A stretch of DNA of 15,910 nt from JASHZA01 sp035624865 (GTDB lineage: Bacteria > Desulfobacterota > Binatia > Binatales > Binataceae): the NCBI GenBank assembly GCA_035624865.1, contig DASPQS010000206.1:1-15910 (forward strand), read 5' to 3'. Position 1 is the stretch's first letter. Each line of letters begins with the position of its first letter. This document shows positions 6,423-13,229 of this stretch, in pieces. The translations under genes and the position numbers were made by a program. Below the pieces are notes generated by a model, which was not told where the DNA came from, did no database searches, and was given only the letters and a program-made list of their open reading frames with translations.

Positions 6423-7367
6423 ATGGACCAGATGCGCGCGGTAGTCGTTGATCCCAACGTTGCGGGTCGTCTTGCGATCAAGCAGGTTGCCAGCCCCTCG
6501 CCGCGTCCGGCCGAAACGCTGGTGCGAGTTAAGGCCATCTCCCTCAATCTCGGTGAAGTCAGGCGATCGCTCACCATGGCAGATCCGGGATGGCGGCCCG
6601 GATGGGACCTGGCCGGCGTGGTCGAGCAGGCCGCGAGCGACGGGTCGGGTCCGCAGGCTGGCGCGCGGGTCGTCGGATTTCTGCCAGCCGGAGCATGGGC
6701 CGAGATGGCCGCGGTGCCGACCAATGCGATCGCCGTCCTGCCCGACAAAGTTTCATTCGCGCAGGCGGCGACGCTGCCGGTGGCGGGTTTGACGGCGCTC
6801 TACTCGCTGGAACGCAACGGTTCGCTCTTGGGACGGCGGCTGCTGGTGACAGGAGCTTCGGGCGGCGTGGGCCATCTCGCGGTGGAAATGGCCAACCATG
6901 CGGGAGCATTCGTGGTCGCGTCGGTGCGGCGGCCCGAGCGCGAAAAGCATGCACGCGGGGCGGGCGCGCATCAGGTCGTGGTCGGCGAGGATCTCTCGGC
7001 GGCGGCGGGGTTCGGTCCCTACGATTTGATCCTGGAATCCGTCGGCGGCAATTCGCTCGGGGCAGCACTGAAACTGCTGGCGCGCGGCGGGATGTGCGTG
7101 CTCTATGGAGTCTCGGCGTCGGCCGAAACTACCTTTGATGCAGCCACCTTCATGCGGACCGGAGGCGCATCTTTGTACGGCTTTATCCTCTTCCACGAAA
7201 TCAGGTTCAGGCCGGCCGCGGAGGGTCTCGCCCAATTGGCGCAGATGGTCGCTGACAACAAACTCCATCCGCAAATCGAACTGGAGGCGCCGTTCGCTCA
7301 AATCGCCGAGGTCGCGCAAAAGCTCTACAATCGCGGGATCGCCGGCAAGGCGGTGCTGAACCTGTAG
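6423..7367 (+). CDS. Zinc-independent MDR oxidoreductase (quinone oxidoreductase-like)
   Basis: This 314-residue protein starts at ATG 6423 behind a strong GGAGG. It is a medium-chain dehydrogenase/reductase with the GroES-like fold at ~1-120 and a Rossmann domain at ~125-255. The NADPH-binding loop is LLVTGASGGVGHLAVEMA (140-157), followed by ASVRRPEREKHARGAGA, where arginines after the second strand suggest NADPH preference. FGPYDLILESVGG (197-209) is the usual MDR strand. No zinc ligands are present: ISLNLGEVR replaces the catalytic-cysteine loop, GWDLAGVV (60-67) replaces GHE, and there is no four-cysteine lobe. This is the quinone oxidoreductase / enoyl-reductase type. It is the first gene of a co-directional series with two LLM enzymes and a Gfo/Idh protein. 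Substrate unknown. Confidence 0.9.
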   Translation: MDQMRAVVVDPNVAGRLAIKQVASPSPRPAETLVRVKAISLNLGEVRRSLTMADPGWRPGWDLAGVVEQAASDGSGPQAGARVVGFLPAGAWAEMAAVPTNAIAVLPDKVSFAQAATLPVAGLTALYSLERNGSLLGRRLLVTGASGGVGHLAVEMANHAGAFVVASVRRPEREKHARGAGAHQVVVGEDLSAAAGFGPYDLILESVGGNSLGAALKLLARGGMCVLYGVSASAETTFDAATFMRTGGASLYGFILFHEIRFRPAAEGLAQLAQMVADNKLHPQIELEAPFAQIAEVAQKLYNRGIAGKAVLNL

Positions 7368-7470
7368 TCTGGCCATCGCGCGCGCTACATGGTTGCCCGA
7401 GCACTGGAAAATCCGCGCGCTTTCTGCGACATCTCGAAATGGCCCACCCTCCGATGCGAGGATAACCACG

Positions 7471-8322
7471 ATGAAAATCGGAATGCTGATGGTTTTTCAC
7501 GAGAGTACCGCGCGGCCTGCGCCGTTCGCGCAGGAGATGGAGCAGATCGGTTTCGAGTCGCTGTGGGCGCCCGAGCATCCGATTCTTCCGGTCAATCCCA
7601 AAACGCCCTTCCCGCAGGGCGGACCGATCCCCGACCTTTACGCGCACATGAGCGATCAGTTCGTATGCCTCGGGATGGCGGCTGCGGCCACCACCCGGCT
7701 CAAGCTGGGTACGGGAATCACGCTGGTGCCCGAGCACAATCCGATCGTGGCGGCCAAGCAGATCGCGACGCTCGACTATTTCTCAGGCGGCCGTTTCATC
7801 TATGGCATCGGCGCCGGCTGGCTGCGCGAGGAATCAGAGCTGCTTGGAGTGGATTTCCCGCGGCGCTGGACGCAGACTGCCGAGTATATCGCGGCGATGC
7901 GCGACTTGTGGTCGAAGCCCGAGGCCTCCTTCGCCGGGAGTTACGTCAAGTTCCCGCCGGTGCGATCCTATCCCAAACCGATACAGCAACCGGGACCGCC
8001 AGTGCTGCTCGGCAGCAAGGACAAGAACGCCCTCAAGCGCGTGGCGCAATGGGGTGACGGATGGTGTCCCAACCGAGTCGATCCCGCTTTTATGAAGGAG
8101 CAGCTCGCGATTCTGAAGGAGGAATGCCGCGCCGCGGGCCGCGACTACGGCAGGCTCGATATCACGGTGATGGGCACGATTGCGGGTGAGCGCGCGCAGG
8201 TGCAGGAAGAACTCGCGAGGTATGCCGAAGTCGGGGTAGGGCGCTTCGTCCTACAGGTCGGCACGCTCACGCCGGAGAATTATCGGCAGCGCCTCGAGCG
8301 TTACGCGTCGTCATATTTGTAG
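7471..8322 (+). CDS. LLM-class (luciferase-like) oxidoreductase, TIGR03619/Rv2161c type, copy 1
   Basis: This 283-residue protein begins MKIGMLMVFH at ATG 7471, with GAGGA about eight bases upstream; an in-frame start at 7393 would add 26 residues with no family resemblance. It has the bacterial-luciferase-like TIM barrel. Landmarks are APEHPILP (33-40), KLGTGITLVPEHNPIVAAKQIATLD in two stretches (78-102), SGGRFIYGIGAGW (105-117), FPRRW (129-133), KPEASFAGSYVKFPPV (149-164) and QWGDGWCP (193-200). This pattern matches LLM oxidoreductases of the TIGR03619 family, usually predicted to use coenzyme F420, with FMN possible. The gene lies 103 bases after the MDR gene and 64 before a paralog. The reaction is unknown; it probably transfers hydride to or from, or oxygenates, a small organic substrate. 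Confidence 0.88.
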   Translation: MKIGMLMVFHESTARPAPFAQEMEQIGFESLWAPEHPILPVNPKTPFPQGGPIPDLYAHMSDQFVCLGMAAAATTRLKLGTGITLVPEHNPIVAAKQIATLDYFSGGRFIYGIGAGWLREESELLGVDFPRRWTQTAEYIAAMRDLWSKPEASFAGSYVKFPPVRSYPKPIQQPGPPVLLGSKDKNALKRVAQWGDGWCPNRVDPAFMKEQLAILKEECRAAGRDYGRLDITVMGTIAGERAQVQEELARYAEVGVGRFVLQVGTLTPENYRQRLERYASSYL

Positions 8323-8334
8323 AAATCGCCTGAT

Positions 8335-8351
8335 CGCGAGGCTTTCTCGCG
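8335..8351 (+). terminator. Intercistronic hairpin without T-tract
   Basis: A perfect six-base inverted repeat, CGCGAG (8335-8340), GCTTT loop, CTCGCG (8346-8351), lies in the 64-base gap between the tandem LLM genes. The stem is strong (5 of 6 pairs G:C). No run of T follows; the next bases are GC-rich, so it is not a canonical intrinsic terminator. It could act as an mRNA-stabilising or partial-attenuation element in the operon. A factor-dependent stop is also possible. Confidence 0.35.
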
Positions 8352-8386
8352 GCGGGCGCGAGCGGAGCCAACACGGAGGTAGGAAA

Positions 8387-9253
8387 ATGAAAATCGGGGT
8401 CCTTGGATTCGTTGCGAGCCATACCGCCGCTCCGGGCGCGGTCGCGCAGAAGGCCGAAGCGCTGGGCTTCGAGTCATTCTATCTGCCGGAGCATCCGATA
8501 ATTCCGGTCACGCACAAAACGCGGTATCCGCTCTCGCCCGACGGCGAGATTCCCGACTCCTACGCGCAGATGATCGATCCCTTCGTGGGTCTGGCATTGG
8601 CGGCTGCGGTGACGAAGAAGATCGGGCTGGGCACAGGCATCTGCCTGGTTCCCGAGCGCGACCCGATAATCCTGGCCAAGGAAGTGGCGACGCTCGACTA
8701 CTATTCGGGCGGCCGCTTCATTTTCGGCATCGGCGCCGGATGGCTCGCTGACGAAAGCGAGATCATGGGAGTCAACTTCAAGCGGCGCTGGCCGATGACG
8801 CGCGAGTGTATCCGCGCAATGAAGGAGCTTTGGACCAAACCCGAGGCGAGCTTCGCCGGTGAATTCGTCAAATTCCCTCCCGTCAAATCGAATCCCAAGC
8901 CCGCACGCAAGCCGCATCCGCCGATCCATATCGGCGCGGGAGGCATCGGCCCGAGCATGGAACGCGCGCTCAGAGATACCGTTGCGATTGGCGACGGGTG
9001 GGCGCCGCTCGGGCTTACGCCCGACGTGCTCGCGGTCGAGCTCGGCAAGCTCAAGAAGATGTGCGCCGAGGCTGGACGCGACTTCTCCAAGCTCGAAATC
9101 TCGATGTATTTCCCGGCGCAGGGCGACCCGAAGCGGGTGCGCGAGCAGTATCGCGAGGCCGGCGCGCATCGGCTGATCTTTCTGCTTGATTCACCGATGC
9201 CGGGCAAGTTCGAAAAGGATCTGGAGGACCTTGCCAAGGCGTGGCTGAATTGA
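8387..9253 (+). CDS. LLM-class (luciferase-like) oxidoreductase, TIGR03619/Rv2161c type, copy 2
   Basis: This 288-residue protein starts at ATG 8387 with GGAGGT about 10 bases upstream. It aligns along most of its length with copy 1: LPEHPIIPV (33-41), LGTGICLVPERDPI (81-94), ATLDYYSGGRFIFGIGAGW (101-119), FKRRW (131-135), KPEASFAGEFVKFPPVKSNPKP (151-172, in parts). Their N-terminal two thirds are very similar, and they diverge most after residue ~175, where copy 2 has PPIHIGAGGIGPSMERALRD instead of copy 1's PPVLLGSKDKNALKR. The pair is a tandem duplication with divergence in the C-terminal region that may shape substrate binding. A Gfo/Idh dehydrogenase follows after 40 bases. F420 or FMN use is predicted from family membership only. 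Confidence 0.88.
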   Translation: MKIGVLGFVASHTAAPGAVAQKAEALGFESFYLPEHPIIPVTHKTRYPLSPDGEIPDSYAQMIDPFVGLALAAAVTKKIGLGTGICLVPERDPIILAKEVATLDYYSGGRFIFGIGAGWLADESEIMGVNFKRRWPMTRECIRAMKELWTKPEASFAGEFVKFPPVKSNPKPARKPHPPIHIGAGGIGPSMERALRDTVAIGDGWAPLGLTPDVLAVELGKLKKMCAEAGRDFSKLEISMYFPAQGDPKRVREQYREAGAHRLIFLLDSPMPGKFEKDLEDLAKAWLN

Positions 9254-9293
9254 GGCGAGCCCGGAAAATTCCCCTCGGCGGCCAGGACCCGCA

Positions 9294-10316
9294 ATGCCGC
9301 TGAGGGGTGCCATCTCCGGCTTTGGTGAAGTTGCCGCACAGGCGCATCTGGTCGGATGGCGTTCGCGACCCGGCGTCAGCATCGTTGCGATCCATGATCC
9401 GGTCGCCGAGCGGCGGCACCGCGCGATCAATCTGATCCCGAACATTCGCGTCTACGACGATCTCGAACTGATGCTCGAGGGCGAGGCTCTTGATTTTGTC
9501 GACATCGCAAGTCCGCCCGCATTCCATGCCGCGAGCGCTCGCCTGGCGCTCGAAGCGGGCGCCAACGTACTGGTCGAGAAGCCTCTGTGCCTGGAACCTG
9601 CGGAGCTGGACGAGCTGAGCCGGCTCGCCACCAGCAAGTCGCGGGTCCTGATGTGCGTGCACAACTGGAGACACGCGCCCGCTTACCGGCGCGCGTACGA
9701 ATTAATCACTCAGGCGCGCCTCGGCGAGGTTCGCTACATAGCGCTGACCCGACTGCGAACTGAACCGGCCGGCGCCGGCGGAAGTGCCGCGCCGAGCGGA
9801 GAGCGCTGGCGCCTTGACGCGACCACCGGCGGCGGAATCCTGATCGATCATGGCTGGCACGCGTTTTACCTGGCGCAGTGGCTTATGGGTGGCGACGCCC
9901 CGCACGCGGTTTCGGCGCATCTCGGGTTTCGCACCGGTACAACCGTCGACGATCTGGCGGATTTGCGGATCGATTTCCCACGCGATCGAATTGCTCATGT
10001 GCACCTTTCATGGTGCGCACCGGCAAGGCGAACTTCGGCGATTATCTACGGATCAAATGGGATTTTGGAGATCGAGGGCGATCGCGTAATTCTGACCGAA
10101 CGCTCGGGAAGGGTCGAGGACCACTCGGTGGCCGACGCGCCGGACGATTCCTACCATTGGGCATGGTTCGCCAGAACGGCGGCGGAGTTCGAGCGCGCGA
10201 CCGCCGAAGCCCCTGAGGCGCGCGAAAACCTGTCGCAGGCACGTGTGGCAATCGGATTGATCGCGCGAGCCCGGGAATCCTCCAGGACGGGCGGTTCCGC
10301 GCTAGGCTTCGACTGA
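9294..10316 (+). CDS. Gfo/Idh/MocA family NAD(P)-dependent oxidoreductase
   Basis: This 340-residue protein starts at ATG 9294 with AGGA about seven bases upstream and matches the usual family length (330-380). The N-terminal Rossmann region carries the nucleotide loop AISGFGEVAA (6-15), VAIHDP at the second strand, and VDIASPPAFHAASARLALEAG. The catalytic VEKP motif (94-97) supplies K96. The C-terminal domain contains GGGILIDHGWHAFYLAQWL (179-197), where D185 and H189 sit in the family's D-x3-H active-site pattern. Family members oxidise or reduce sugar and cyclitol hydroxyls, with a minority acting on biliverdin or dihydrodiols. The gene closes the four-gene redox series. Substrate cannot be named. 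The start at 9294 just before the Rossmann strand is well supported. Confidence 0.9.
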   Translation: MPLRGAISGFGEVAAQAHLVGWRSRPGVSIVAIHDPVAERRHRAINLIPNIRVYDDLELMLEGEALDFVDIASPPAFHAASARLALEAGANVLVEKPLCLEPAELDELSRLATSKSRVLMCVHNWRHAPAYRRAYELITQARLGEVRYIALTRLRTEPAGAGGSAAPSGERWRLDATTGGGILIDHGWHAFYLAQWLMGGDAPHAVSAHLGFRTGTTVDDLADLRIDFPRDRIAHVHLSWCAPARRTSAIIYGSNGILEIEGDRVILTERSGRVEDHSVADAPDDSYHWAWFARTAAEFERATAEAPEARENLSQARVAIGLIARARESSRTGGSALGFD

Positions 10317-10345
10317 CCTGATGCTCTGGGACAATCGAAGCGCCT
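10304..10345 (+). terminator. Weak hairpin spanning the Gfo/Idh stop codon
   Basis: GCTTCGA at 10306-10312 is inversely repeated as TCGAAGC at 10335-10341. Flanking AGG/CCT can extend the stem across a small bulge. The loop of 22 bases is long and contains the TGA stop, and no T-run follows. It may weakly separate the redox operon from the hopanoid block. Intrinsic termination is not supported. Confidence 0.22.
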
Positions 10346-10572
10346 GTTAATCCAAAGTTCACAGTTTCTACTCCCTATTGACTTTCGGGTCAGCCGGGTT
10401 AAAGTTCCTTATTGACCGCTGGGTTAGGGAGATGCGTCGAACGCGCTAACGGGCGTCTGGTCGTGCTGTGGTGGGCTTTGTCACTTCGCGCAAGACCTAA
10501 GGTGGGAAGACCTTCGGCGGTCGAGTCATCCGGAGGTGTTTGGCGGCGAGTTCCTCGTCCGCCGCTCGTACA
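10317..10572 (+). promoter_or_regulatory. Promoter/operator region upstream of the tetR-hopanoid operon
   Basis: This 256-base gap has a candidate promoter with TTGACT at 10378-10383, a 16-base spacer and TAAAGT at 10400-10405. TATTGAC occurs twice (10376-10382 and 10410-10416), each followed by GGGTTA (10396-10401 and 10421-10426). Nearer the gene, AAGACCT is repeated at 10492-10498 and 10507-10513, and the palindrome ACCT-A-AGGT spans 10495-10503. GGAGG lies at 10532-10536. These repeats are plausible TetR operator candidates, since such regulators often bind upstream of their own gene. No long perfect palindrome was found, so the assignment is tentative. Confidence 0.4.
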
Positions 10573-11238
10573 ATGGCCGCGACGGATACCCGTGCAGTTT
10601 CGTCGGAGTCGCGCTCTCAGGATTCCAGAGATGAGATTCTCAAAGCGGCGAGCGCGCTTTTCGCCAGCCGCGGCATCCACGAAACTTCGATGTCTGAAGT
10701 GGCCCGCGCCGCACGGGTCAGCAAGGCGCTGATTTTCTGGCACTTCAAGACCAAAGAGGATCTTTTCTTGGCCGTCCTCAATCGCCTGCTCGAGCCCTAC
10801 GTGATCGATTTCGCCGAAGAAGCCGGGGTGCTCGACGAAAAGGCGCAGATAACGAAGCTGGTCGAATCCTATTTGCTCTTCGTGCGCGACAATGCCAGCT
10901 CGATTCGGTTCTTTATCGCGCAACTTTTGCACGGTGATCGGACTTACGAAGTGTTGACCAACCAGGTGCTGGCGCTGTACGACGGCTACCGCGCGCTCCT
11001 GACCGACCTTATTTCGCGGACTCAGGAAAAGGGGCTCTGCTCGCGTGAATTTCCGGCGCAAGTAACCGCCGCCTTCTTGCTCTCGACGCTGAACGGCATG
11101 TTGCTTGGGTTCCTGTTCGTTCGCGACGGTGGCGTGGACCTCGAGGGTGCGATGGGGATGTTGCGGCAGTGGTTGTTTCGCGAGGCCCCGCCGAGCGAAC
11201 CCAGCGGCGTTCCGACGCAATCAGTCCGCACCCTCTGA
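10573..11238 (+). CDS. TetR/AcrR family transcriptional regulator
   Basis: From ATG 10573 this is 221 residues, a normal TetR length. The alternative TTG at 10540 sits only three bases after GGAGG and would add 11 Ser/Ala-rich residues. The N-terminal DNA-binding domain is typical: DEILKAASALFASRGIHETS (20-39), then the helix-turn-helix MSEVARAARVSKALIFWHFKTKEDLF (40-65, in segments). The ligand-binding domain (~70-205) is all-helical, with a hydrophobic C-terminal helix pair (AAFLLSTLNGMLLGFLFVRDGG). The hpnH gene begins 22 bases downstream, so it is probably the first gene of the hopanoid operon and a local, probably autoregulated, controller. The ligand is unknown; an isoprenoid or membrane-active compound is only a guess. 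Confidence 0.88.
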   Translation: MAATDTRAVSSESRSQDSRDEILKAASALFASRGIHETSMSEVARAARVSKALIFWHFKTKEDLFLAVLNRLLEPYVIDFAEEAGVLDEKAQITKLVESYLLFVRDNASSIRFFIAQLLHGDRTYEVLTNQVLALYDGYRALLTDLISRTQEKGLCSREFPAQVTAAFLLSTLNGMLLGFLFVRDGGVDLEGAMGMLRQWLFREAPPSEPSGVPTQSVRTL

Positions 11239-11260
11239 AACTTCAGGAGCAGTGATTGGA

Positions 11261-12259
11261 ATGCGTATTCCTTTGCGACAGATGATCGACCTTGGCCGCT
11301 ACATGAGCCGCAAGAAGCGCGCCGGCGAGAAATATTTCCCGATCGTCCTGATGCTCGAGCCGCTCCACGCCTGCAATCTGGCCTGCGTCGGATGCGGCCG
11401 CATTGTCGAATACAAAGACACGATTCGCGATCAGATGCCGCTGGACGAGGCGCTCGCCTCAGCCGAGGAGGCGGACGCCCCCATCGTTTCGATCTGTGGC
11501 GGCGAGCCGCTTATGTACAAGCATATCGTGCCGCTCACCACCGGTCTCGTTGATCGCAAGCGCCACGTTATGATCTGCACCAACGCGATTTTGCTCGAGC
11601 GGTTCGTCAAGCAGGTTCCGCCGAGCCCCTACCTTAGCTTCAATATCCATATCGACGGCATGCGTGAGACCCACGACCGGGTGGTCGACCGCGACGGCGT
11701 CTTCGACACCTGCGTCAAGATGATCAAGATGCTCAAGGAAAAGGGCTATCGGGTTCAGACCAACTCCACCATCTTTCGCGAGACGAGTGGGGAGGAGATA
11801 GAGGAGTTGATCGGATTCCTGACCGGGTTGCGCGTCGACGGGATGCTACTAACGCCGGGCTACCACTACCAGGTGCTGACCAACGACATCTACCTCAAGA
11901 ACGACGAGATGCCTTATAAGTTTGAGCGCGTCCGTAAACTTGCCGAAGACCACAAGATCATCAACACGCCTATCTATCTCGACTATCTCGTTGGTGAGCG
12001 CGATCTACTGTGCAGTCCGTGGACCACGGTGACGCGTAATCCGCGCGGATGGAAGGGACCCTGCTACCTCATCACGAACGGCCACTACAAGACCTTCCGC
12101 GAGATGCATGAGGCGACCGACTGGGAGTTCTACCGAACCAAGCAGGACGTGCGCTGCCGCGATTGCAAGCTGCATTCAGGCTTCGAAGGCACGGTCGCCC
12201 TGCAATTCGGCAAGAACTTCAAGGATTCGTGGCGGATGGTACGCCACTACGTGTCTTGA
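11261..12259 (+). CDS. hpnH: Radical SAM adenosyl-hopene transferase HpnH
   Basis: This 332-residue protein starts at ATG 11261 with AGGAG 11 bases upstream (GTG 11252 is an in-frame alternative). HpnH couples a 5'-deoxyadenosyl radical to diploptene, giving adenosylhopane, the first committed step to side-chain hopanoids. The radical-SAM motif is C38-x3-C42-x2-C45 in LEPLHACNLACVGCGR, which binds the 4Fe-4S cluster. CGGEPLM (79-85) is the SAM-contact loop, and FNIHIDGMRETHDR (127-140) is a conserved barrel strand and loop. The C-terminal extension has C268 in GWKGPCYLI and C299/C302 in CRDCKLHSGFEG, matching the DUF3463-type tail of this family. Length agrees with known HpnH (~330-380). Clustering with a squalene-hopene cyclase confirms the pathway. 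Confidence 0.93.
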   Translation: MRIPLRQMIDLGRYMSRKKRAGEKYFPIVLMLEPLHACNLACVGCGRIVEYKDTIRDQMPLDEALASAEEADAPIVSICGGEPLMYKHIVPLTTGLVDRKRHVMICTNAILLERFVKQVPPSPYLSFNIHIDGMRETHDRVVDRDGVFDTCVKMIKMLKEKGYRVQTNSTIFRETSGEEIEELIGFLTGLRVDGMLLTPGYHYQVLTNDIYLKNDEMPYKFERVRKLAEDHKIINTPIYLDYLVGERDLLCSPWTTVTRNPRGWKGPCYLITNGHYKTFREMHEATDWEFYRTKQDVRCRDCKLHSGFEGTVALQFGKNFKDSWRMVRHYVS

Positions 12260-12305
12260 GGTTTTCTGTGGCGACAGGCGTCGAGAAATTGCCAGGGACG
12301 CCCGA

Positions 12306-13229
12306 ATGACGACGAATCTGCAGCCGGCAGGAGTGCCGGATCTGGACCGCTATTTGAGGGAGCGCGCGGTCATTGTCGAGCGAGCGCTTGCCGAAACCGT
12401 GGCCACAGGCGACGGTCCGGGCCGCCTGTTCGAGGCTATGCGCTACAGCCTTCTGGCCGGAGGCAAACGCCTGCGCCCGGTACTGGCGCTTGCCGCCTGC
12501 GAGGCGGTCGGAGGTTCACCCGAGGCAGCGATTGGGTTCGCGTGCGCAATCGAGATGATTCACACTTACTCGCTCATTCATGACGATTTGCCATGCATGG
12601 ACGACGACGATCTGCGCCGCGGGCGCCCCACCAATCACAAGGTCTACGGTGAGGCGATCGCAACGCTGGCAGGCGACGGCTTGCTGACCGATGCCTTTGC
12701 CGTGCTGGCGCGTTCGGCGCTCGGGCCGAAGGCGCGAATATCCTCTCGGGTCGCTCTCGAAGCCGTCGCGGAGCTGGCGGAGGCCGCCGGTTCGGCTGGA
12801 ATGGTGGGCGGCCAGGTGATCGACCTGCTCGGCGAAGGGCGCGCGATGGAGTTGCGCGAACTCGAAGATCTCCACCGCAAAAAGACCGGCGCGCTTTTTG
12901 TCGCCGCAGTCTGCTGCGGTGCTCGAATCGGTGGCGCCGACCATCTGCAACTCGAGGCCCTGCGTGAATACGCCAAAGCCTTCGGGCTCGCATTCCAGGT
13001 GGTCGATGATCTGCTCGACGTCGAGGAATCGGCCGAGAAAATGGGGAAGCGTACGCACAAGGATGAGGCGCGCGGCAAGGCGACCTATCCGTCTTTGCTC
13101 GGAGTCGATCGCTCGTGGGAACTGACGCGCGAATTGGCCCGCCGCGCGCACGCCGCGTTGGCCGGTTTCGACCATCGCGCCGACCCGCTCCGAATGCTCG
13201 CGACTTTCGCCGTGGAGCGCAAACTGTGA
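12306..13229 (+). CDS. ispA: Polyprenyl diphosphate synthase, short-chain (FPP/GGPP) type
   Basis: This 307-residue class-I trans-prenyltransferase starts at ATG 12306 with AGGGA nearby. It condenses IPP with allylic diphosphates, most likely to FPP, the squalene precursor. LLAGGKRLRPVL (49-60) binds IPP. The first aspartate-rich motif is D93-D94-x4-D99 in HDDLPCMDDDDLRRGRPT (the form with four spacer residues, as in bacterial IspA). The second motif is D234-D235-x2-D238 in FQVVDDLLDVE. GKRTHKDEARGKATYPSLLG (247-266) is the IspA-like C-terminal signature. Product length cannot be fixed by eye, but the residues before the first motif (HTYSLIHDD) resemble FPP/GGPP synthases. It overlaps the following zinc dehydrogenase by four bases, so the pair is translationally coupled. 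Confidence 0.92.
   Translation: MTTNLQPAGVPDLDRYLRERAVIVERALAETVATGDGPGRLFEAMRYSLLAGGKRLRPVLALAACEAVGGSPEAAIGFACAIEMIHTYSLIHDDLPCMDDDDLRRGRPTNHKVYGEAIATLAGDGLLTDAFAVLARSALGPKARISSRVALEAVAELAEAAGSAGMVGGQVIDLLGEGRAMELRELEDLHRKKTGALFVAAVCCGARIGGADHLQLEALREYAKAFGLAFQVVDDLLDVEESAEKMGKRTHKDEARGKATYPSLLGVDRSWELTRELARRAHAALAGFDHRADPLRMLATFAVERKL

Noticed and set aside
12108..12305. Longer N-terminus for the prenyl synthase overlapping hpnH
   Set aside because: The added 66 codons lie mostly inside hpnH in another frame; homology starts after ATG 12306.
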